From NCBI GenBank assembly GCA_947088195.1, contig CAMUFS010000055.1, positions 1-12,013 of the forward strand: a DNA stretch of 12,013 nt. The letters are read 5' to 3'. The translations under genes were made by a program, and so were the position numbers. The notes beneath the pieces are model-generated. The model saw only the letters and a list, made by a program, of their open reading frames with translations. It ran no database searches and had not been told where the DNA came from. Shown here piece after piece: positions 7,976 to 12,013 of this stretch. Source of the DNA: an uncultured Clostridia bacterium. GTDB lineage: Bacteria > Bacillota > Clostridia > Lachnospirales > Lachnospiraceae. The stretch's first letter is position 1, and each line of letters begins with the position of its first letter.

Positions 7976-9846
7976 TGAAGAAAAAATCTAAAACAAATCC
8001 AGGACGCACCATGCTCAGAATCTTGCAATATATGATGAAGGATTATGCCCCACATATTATTCTGGTTATTCTTTGTATCATAGGTTCTGCCTATGCTACG
8101 CTGCAAGGAACTCTTTTTATGAAAAGTCTTGTGGATGACTACATCACACCACTGCTACATGCCCAGATGCCAGATTACTCGAATCTTGCTTCTGCTCTGT
8201 TTATTATGGTTTTGATTTTCCTTGGTGGCGTCCTATGCTCCTATGGTTACAACAGGATTATGGTTACGGTGGCTCAGGGGACTATGCGAAATCTCCGCAT
8301 ACAGTTATTTGAACACATGGAATCTCTTCCCATCCAATATTTTGATACCCATACACACGGAAATATCATGTCCGTATACACCAATGATATAGACACCTTG
8401 CGCCAACTGATCAGCCAAAGTCTCCCAGAGGTCATAAACTCCGCATTTACAATCATTATGACTTTTATCAGTATGATCGCCCTAAATCTGCCTTTGACTG
8501 TGGTAACAATCATTATGCTGTGTGTCATGCTGTTTGTAACTTCCAGATTCAGCCGCAGAGCCGGCAAATATTTCGTAAAACAGCAGCAGGATCTTGGAAA
8601 TCTAAACGGATATATTGAAGAAATGATGGAAGGACAAAAAGTTGTAAAAGTATTTTGCCATGAAGAAAAAGCAATCGCAAAGTTCAGGGAAGTCAACCAT
8701 GTACTGCAAGGCAGCGCTGCCACAGCAAACAGCATCATCAATATGATGCTACCCATTAATGGCAATCTGGGCAATGTCAGTTATGTCCTATGCGCAATCG
8801 TAGGAGCCGCTTTTGCCTTACAAGGCTATGCCGGGACTACGCTGGGAACCCTTGTATCTTTCCTAACCCTGAACAAAAATGCCCTGCGTCCAGTAACGCA
8901 AATCAGTCAGCAGCTTAACAGCATTATCATGGCAATGGCAGGTGCAGAACGAGTTTTTAATATGATGGACGAATCTTCCGAAGAAGATCAGGGATATGTG
9001 GAGCTTGTCTATGCCAAAGCAGATAAAAACGGCACATTGACAGAATCAGATAAGCGGACAGGACTCTGGGCATGGAAACATCCTCACAAGGCAAACGGGA
9101 CAGTCACTTACTCACAGCTTATGGGAGATGTGGTATTTGAAAATGTAGACTTTGGATATACCAGAGAAAAAACAGTTCTGCATGACATATGCCTATATGC
9201 AAAACCCGGACAAAAAATTGCATTCGTAGGCAGCACGGGCGCCGGCAAAACTACAATCACCAATTTAATCAACCGTTTTTATGATATTCAGAACGGAAAA
9301 ATACGTTATGATGGCATCAATATTTCCAAGATCAAAAAACCAGACCTGCGGCGCTCTCTTGGAATCGTTCTTCAAGACACAAACCTATTTACTGGAACGG
9401 TACTAGATAACCTGCGCTATGGACGTCTAGATGCAACAGACGAGGAATGTATTGCAGCCGCAAAGCTGACAAACGCACATGGATTCATTAAGCGTCTACC
9501 AAATGGTTACCAGACTATGCTTACCGGAAATGGGGCAGGATTAAGCCAAGGACAGCGCCAGCTACTTTCCATCGCGCGAGCCGCGGTCGCTGATCCTCCA
9601 GTACTGATTCTGGATGAGGCGACATCATCCATTGACACCCGAACAGAGCAATTAGTACAGGAAGGCATGGATCATCTAATGCAAGGACGGACCACTTTTG
9701 TGATCGCCCACAGGCTTTCCACTGTTCGCAACGCAGACTGTATTATGGTTCTGGAACAAGGACGCATCATTGAACGAGGAACCCATGACCATCTGATAGA
9801 AAAACATGGTCGTTATTATCAGCTTTACACTGGCAATAAAATTTAA
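7975..9846 (+). CDS. ABC exporter half-transporter, catalytic subunit (MdlB/BmrD/LmrD type)
   Basis: A 623-residue partner of the preceding gene, with a Lys-rich cytoplasmic N-terminus, six membrane segments (first at about 24-50) and a C-terminal ATPase domain. It has Walker A GSTGAGKT (419-426, K425), a Q-loop in IVLQDTNLFTGT, Walker B LILDEATSSID (D547, catalytic E548) and switch H579 (VIAHRLS), so this half is catalytically competent. Its signature is LSQGQ (523-527) rather than LSGGQ. In the heterodimer this would pair with the defective Walker site of the first subunit, while its own Walker site meets that subunit's intact LSGGQ. Between the membrane and ATPase domains is a roughly 45-residue linker (about 340-385, with TGLWAWKHPH), which I recall as common in Clostridia homologues. 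A strong terminator follows within 35 bases. Confidence 0.94.
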   Translation: MKKKSKTNPGRTMLRILQYMMKDYAPHIILVILCIIGSAYATLQGTLFMKSLVDDYITPLLHAQMPDYSNLASALFIMVLIFLGGVLCSYGYNRIMVTVAQGTMRNLRIQLFEHMESLPIQYFDTHTHGNIMSVYTNDIDTLRQLISQSLPEVINSAFTIIMTFISMIALNLPLTVVTIIMLCVMLFVTSRFSRRAGKYFVKQQQDLGNLNGYIEEMMEGQKVVKVFCHEEKAIAKFREVNHVLQGSAATANSIINMMLPINGNLGNVSYVLCAIVGAAFALQGYAGTTLGTLVSFLTLNKNALRPVTQISQQLNSIIMAMAGAERVFNMMDESSEEDQGYVELVYAKADKNGTLTESDKRTGLWAWKHPHKANGTVTYSQLMGDVVFENVDFGYTREKTVLHDICLYAKPGQKIAFVGSTGAGKTTITNLINRFYDIQNGKIRYDGINISKIKKPDLRRSLGIVLQDTNLFTGTVLDNLRYGRLDATDEECIAAAKLTNAHGFIKRLPNGYQTMLTGNGAGLSQGQRQLLSIARAAVADPPVLILDEATSSIDTRTEQLVQEGMDHLMQGRTTFVIAHRLSTVRNADCIMVLEQGRIIERGTHDHLIEKHGRYYQLYTGNKI

Positions 9847-9877
9847 CTGTTATGGTTAAAATTATGGTCTGTCCATT

Positions 9878-9921
9878 TTGTCTGACGATGGAATCATAAA
9901 CCATTGTCAGGCAATTTTTTT
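9878..9921 (+). terminator. Intrinsic terminator of the ABC exporter operon
   Basis: A 14-bp stem (9878-9891 with 9901-9914; core CTGACGATGG / CCATTGTCAG, two G-T wobbles) with a 9-base loop is followed directly by seven T residues (9915-9921). It lies 31 bases after the stop of the second exporter gene. Confidence 0.88.
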
Positions 9922-10069
9922 CAGCTTAATTTGGGCATGGAATAGTATTATTAACAAAGTAAATGAGGTTGGAGAAACTACCATAAAAAGGACACCTATT
10001 TTAATACTTACAGCAAAATCTGGGTCTGTATGCCGGATAACGGTCCTGCTTTTCGCTTACCTTAAAAAA

Positions 10070-10086
10070 GTAGTGCGCCACACTAC
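10070..10086. repeat. Inverted repeat, distal copy of the AAGTAGTG...GCCACACT motif
   Basis: GTAGTG-CGCCA-CACTAC is a perfect 6-bp palindrome arm pair with a 5-base centre. With the two preceding A residues it reads AAGTAGTG then GCCACACT. The same two blocks recur in opposite orientation at 10322-10341, just before the HTH gene. Confidence 0.55.
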
Positions 10087-10174
10087 CATGAACAGCACAA
10101 TTTCCTTGTAAAATAAAATATATTTTTTTGACAAAATTCCCCACTGGTAAATGGCTTATGCTTACTCCCCAATA

Positions 10175-10196
10175 ACCATGTATCCTTCCGCATGGT
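10175..10196. repeat. Short inverted repeat ACCATG / CATGGT
   Basis: ACCATG (10175-10180) and CATGGT (10191-10196) form a 6-bp stem with a 10-base loop. It is short enough to arise by chance. It is listed because it sits among several other inverted repeats. Confidence 0.35.
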
Positions 10197-10222
10197 CACA
10201 AAAAAAGCACCCAAATAATGTC

Positions 10223-10252
10223 CTGATGAACCACGTTTTTTTAATTCATCAG
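10223..10252. repeat. Inverted repeat CTGATGAA / TTCATCAG
   Basis: CTGATGAA (10223-10230) and TTCATCAG (10245-10252) form a perfect 8-bp stem around a 14-base, T-rich loop. No T-run follows the stem on either strand, so it does not look like an ordinary terminator. Confidence 0.5.
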
Positions 10253-10290
10253 CACACCGATTACCTTTGGTAGTTTTATAATATATGTTT

Positions 10291-10341
10291 TAAGTGTGTT
10301 ACTGCCATTTTACACTTAGAAAGTGTGGCACTACACTACTT
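10291..10341 (+). promoter_or_regulatory. Putative operator of the HTH gene (clustered AGTGT/ACACT half-sites)
   Basis: Two adjacent inverted repeats occupy this stretch. TAAGTGT (10291-10297) pairs with ACACTTA (10312-10318). AGTGT (10322-10326) pairs with ACACT (10333-10337). All four arms share the AGTGT/ACACT core. The cluster lies between a TATAAT box (10277-10282, predicted start near 10289) and the HTH start at 10349, a position that would suit autorepression. The promoter has no good -35, and binding by the HTH protein is inferred from position only. Confidence 0.4.
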
Positions 10342-10348
10342 ATAGAAG

Positions 10349-10783
10349 ATGATTAGAATGTCCTTATCAATCAATGATACCCGTATTTTCAGACATGAAC
10401 TGAAAAAAGCCCGTAAAAGATTATATCTGACACAGGAAACTTGTGCAGAACTGCTGGAACACTCCCTTTCCTTTCAAAAAGACCTTAAACGCGGCCGCTG
10501 CTCCACAAGCATTGAAAATTTTTATCATATCTGTCGGACATTGAATATATCCGCAGATGGCTGCATCTTCCCGGACAACCACAATACAGACTCTACATAC
10601 CACAAACTGCTTCGGCTGCTCTCCCAATGCAATAAAAGCAACCTGAAAATCCTTACTGCCACGGCAGAATTATCAATGAAAAGAATAGCCCATCAGCCTA
10701 AACCCAAAAATATAACCCAACTATTTTTCCGGTTGGGTTATATTCTACATGACAAATATCTTTATAATATAGATGAAAAATAG
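10349..10783 (+). CDS. Small XRE-like helix-turn-helix protein, divergent
   Basis: A 144-residue basic protein. Residues ~15-65 (FRHELKKARKRLYLTQETC, later LKRGRCSTSIENFYHICRTL) fit the XRE/Cro fold: a KxARxxxxLTQE first helix pair, an RG turn like the usual ERG, and a last helix ending in LNISAD. The recognition helix (LEHSLSFQKD) is unusual and may be degenerate. Residues ~87-110 (KLLRLLSQCNKSNLKILTATAEL) resemble the C-terminal helix that follows the HTH in some Clostridia regulators. The last ~30 residues are basic and aromatic, and their DNA holds a perfect hairpin. Start choice is uncertain: the ATG at 10349 and the ATG at 10358 both lack a good ribosome binding site, so translation may be weak. 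The gene stands alone, with the repeat-rich leader upstream and convergent genes downstream. The regulatory target is unknown; autoregulation is likely. Confidence 0.65.
   Translation: MIRMSLSINDTRIFRHELKKARKRLYLTQETCAELLEHSLSFQKDLKRGRCSTSIENFYHICRTLNISADGCIFPDNHNTDSTYHKLLRLLSQCNKSNLKILTATAELSMKRIAHQPKPKNITQLFFRLGYILHDKYLYNIDEK
10709..10744. repeat. Perfect 13-bp inverted repeat inside the 3' end of the HTH gene
   Basis: AATATAACCCAAC (10709-10721) and its exact reverse complement GTTGGGTTATATT (10732-10744) flank a 10-base loop, TATTTTTCCG. It lies within the coding frame (residues ~121-132). No T-run follows on either strand, so it is not a standard terminator. Confidence 0.75.
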
Positions 10784-10802
10784 ACAGTTTGTCTTTTTCA
10801 TC
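10772..10802 (+). terminator. Weak hairpin across the HTH stop codon, possible terminator
   Basis: GATG-AAAA and AGACA on the left pair with TGTCT and TTTT-CATC on the right, with a GTT loop and a two-base bulge. The pattern A-run, stem, T-run can act in both directions, but the inner stem is only 5 bp with few G-C pairs. The HTH stop codon (TAG, 10781-10783) lies in the left arm. Confidence 0.35.
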
Positions 10803-10899
10803 GACAATTTACGACATTTGAATACTGCATTTCATTTTTTTCGGATGAATCTTTATCCATATCAGTTTTTGCAAATTGGAAATATACTGCCTTCTAAAG

Positions 10900-11487
10900 T
10901 CAGTCAATTTTAACAACCGTAAACTGTCCACACTCTTCTACCCTGTTTTTCAGAATTCCATCCTCAATATCACCCTGCAGGTATACCTCAATGTATTCCT
11001 CCCTGAGTACCGCTTGTGTTACCCCTTCTATCTGCTCCAGTGCAGATTTAATCTTACTTTTGCAGTTATCACACTGAATCCCCTCTATGTAGAGTACCTT
11101 GTAATCCATCCTCTCAATCCTGAAAATAACGGGCCGTGTACCGTCCGAGCAGCAAGCTATCATTACACTCTCATCCTTCATCCAGCCTCGCATAATGGAG
11201 CCTCCCTGCAGTCCCGCATAAATATAGCGGGAAATGGCATCCCATGCTTCGGAACAATGCGGGAATGATGTACTGCCCGCAGTACCATCGGCCCTGCTTA
11301 CTGTCTGTTTCAGGGTATTCAGTCCCATATGCCAGAAATCATCAGCCACGCCGTAACGCTCAAATACAAATTCGTCCCCCACTTGATAACAGGGACACAT
11401 ACCAGCATTGGGATCTGTGCAATACTGCTCCTGCAATTCCGAATACAGTTTCTTGTCAATGACTGTTAATTTTACTTTATGCTGCAT
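10900..11487 (-). CDS. TIGR04076-like Cys-rich protein with C-terminal heavy-metal-associated (HMA) domain
   Basis: A 195-residue cytosolic protein in two parts. Residues 1-~110 fit the TIGR04076 family as I recall it: a VKLTVID start, a CPCYQVGDEFVF core (C31, C33), then FCSEAWDAI-like and GWMKD segments here seen as PHCSEAWDAISRYIY (C78) and GWMKDESVMIACC (C112, C113). Residues ~128-195 form a ferredoxin-like HMA fold beginning YKVLYIEGIQCDNCKSKI, with the metal-binding pair C139 and C142 and a downstream EGVTQAVLREEYIEVYL. HMA domains bind soft metals such as Cu or Zn; the function of the N-terminal family is not known to me. It starts 8 bases after the nitroreductase stop, with AGGAGG inside the end of that gene and only 3 bases from its ATG, so the two should be cotranscribed. 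A metal- or redox-linked role is inference. Confidence 0.75.
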   Translation of the reverse strand: MQHKVKLTVIDKKLYSELQEQYCTDPNAGMCPCYQVGDEFVFERYGVADDFWHMGLNTLKQTVSRADGTAGSTSFPHCSEAWDAISRYIYAGLQGGSIMRGWMKDESVMIACCSDGTRPVIFRIERMDYKVLYIEGIQCDNCKSKIKSALEQIEGVTQAVLREEYIEVYLQGDIEDGILKNRVEECGQFTVVKID

Positions 11488-11495
11488 AACTCCTC

Positions 11496-12013
11496 CTATC
11501 TGGCATAAAACACCCTGTTTTCTTTTCTCGCAGGAGCTTTGGGAGAATCATTCTCTGCATATCCAAGAGCACAGTGACCGATACCTTCATATTCCCCTTC
11601 AATTCCAAGCGATTTTAAGAAACCCCTTCCCCATTCTGTCTCAAATTCTTCCTTTGCCCTGTGAATCCAGCAGCTTCCGATACCCAACCCATGCGCCGCC
11701 AACATAAGGTTGCCCATAACAAGGCTTCCGTCATACACACGGTTTGCCCAATCTTTTTTAGCCAACACAATCAACATTGCAGGAGCACCATAAAAGGGAT
11801 CAAATCCTTCTTTCCAACCACCGATCCTGCAATTCAATTTTGATATTTCATTGCGGAGCTCTTTATTTGTTACCTGAATAATGATGGTATTTTGATAACC
11901 CATACCATTTGCGGCATAAAGCCCGGCTTCTATAATCTGCTCCAATATATCCTGTGGAATCATATCCTGCCTGTATTTGCGAATACTTCTCCTTTGTTTC
12001 ATCTGTTCCAATA
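11496..12013 (-). CDS. Nitroreductase family protein (5' end beyond the window)
   Basis: At least 172 residues of an FMN-dependent nitroreductase-fold oxidoreductase, a family that uses NAD(P)H to reduce nitro groups, quinones or flavins. The N-terminal phosphate-binding motif is RRSIRKYR, followed by IIEAGLYAANGMGYQN. The central part has GAPAMLIVLA, and LMLAAHGLGIGSCWIHRA is the usual flavin-contact segment. The C-terminus has GIGHCALGYAE and ends FYAR. A TTG at 12009-12011 opens the visible frame, but the frame continues to the window edge. Family members usually have a few residues before RRS, so the true start is probably just outside. It is the first visible gene of a minus-strand unit with the TIGR04076-HMA gene. 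The physiological substrate cannot be predicted. Confidence 0.9.
   Translation of the reverse strand, partial: LEQMKQRRSIRKYRQDMIPQDILEQIIEAGLYAANGMGYQNTIIIQVTNKELRNEISKLNCRIGGWKEGFDPFYGAPAMLIVLAKKDWANRVYDGSLVMGNLMLAAHGLGIGSCWIHRAKEEFETEWGRGFLKSLGIEGEYEGIGHCALGYAENDSPKAPARKENRVFYAR

Larger units (their letters stand above)
9922..10348. other. Repeat-rich non-coding region before the small HTH gene
   Basis: About 430 bases without a convincing gene. The first part (9922-10060) has no recognisable feature. From 10068 on there are five inverted repeats: 10070-10086, 10175-10196, 10223-10252, 10291-10318 and 10322-10337. An AT-rich patch with TTGACA lies at 10128-10133 but has no -10 at the right distance. 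A TATAAT lies at 10277-10282 without a recognisable -35. A minus-strand open frame of 47 codons (10001-10144, GTG start) has no ribosome binding site. The region may be a structured leader, a multi-site operator or a decayed or miniature element; sequence alone does not decide. Confidence 0.6.

Noticed and set aside
8274..8774. Minus-strand open frame of 166 codons inside the second exporter gene
   Set aside because: It is the reverse of the membrane domain of a well-supported ABC exporter. No ribosome binding site or family resemblance was seen.
9878..10111. Plus-strand open frame of 77 codons after the exporter operon
   Set aside because: It would begin with TTG at the first base of the terminator stem, has no ribosome binding site, and its product resembles nothing known to me.
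10128..10156. TTGACA considered as a -35 box for the HTH gene
   Set aside because: The hexamer at 16-18 bases distance (ATGGCT or TGGCTT) does not resemble a -10 box, so no promoter is called here.
10876..11462. Plus-strand open frames opposite the TIGR04076-HMA gene
   Set aside because: They are antisense to a gene with recognisable Cys motifs, an HMA domain and a strong ribosome binding site.

Overview
This window looks like a chromosomal stretch from a low-GC Firmicute, most likely a gut Clostridia/Lachnospiraceae member. That is an inference from three things: AT-rich codon use, strong AGGAGG-type ribosome binding sites, and gene types common in that group (paired MdlA/MdlB-like exporters and a TIGR04076-like protein carrying a heavy-metal domain). 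I see no phage, transposase, tRNA, rRNA or CRISPR array.

Left part, minus strand (about 1-6065). Reading from right to left there is a LysR-type regulator (5184-6065), then the DNA-repair nuclease pair sbcD (3957-5114) and sbcC (788-3970), which overlap by 14 bases. A GNAT acetyltransferase follows (181-669), and then the N-terminal part of a second, different GNAT (14-160) that stops or is frameshifted after 48 codons near the window edge. SbcD is the phosphodiesterase subunit and SbcC the long coiled-coil ATPase. Together they form the Mre11/Rad50-type complex that cleaves DNA hairpins and blocked ends.

Middle, plus strand (6066-9921). Divergent from the LysR gene is a two-gene ABC exporter operon (6209-7975 and 7975-9846) joined by a TAATG overlap, with a strong ribosome binding site before the second gene and a strong intrinsic terminator after it. 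The two subunits are complementary. The first lacks the catalytic Glu and the switch His, and the second has a non-canonical signature motif. All three changes fall in the same composite ATP site, as in heterodimeric exporters of the TM287/288, LmrCD and BmrCD type. The 143-base divergent intergenic region holds a good sigma-A promoter for lysR, a -10 box for the exporter with a poor -35, and a perfect 15-bp T-N11-A palindrome. The palindrome covers the predicted lysR start and sits near -63 of the exporter start. This predicts autorepression of lysR and activation of the exporter by the LysR protein.

Right part (9922-12013). A roughly 430-base non-coding stretch rich in inverted repeats leads into a small, divergent XRE-like helix-turn-helix gene (10349-10783). 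That gene itself carries a perfect 13-bp inverted repeat near its 3' end. Facing it on the minus strand is a two-gene unit: a nitroreductase-family flavoprotein (cut by the window edge at 12013) followed by a Cys-rich TIGR04076-like protein with a C-terminal HMA metal-binding domain.

No clearly new multi-gene system stands out. The parts most worth a second look are the repeat-rich leader and hairpin around the small HTH gene, the LysR/exporter control region, and the TIGR04076-HMA/nitroreductase pair.
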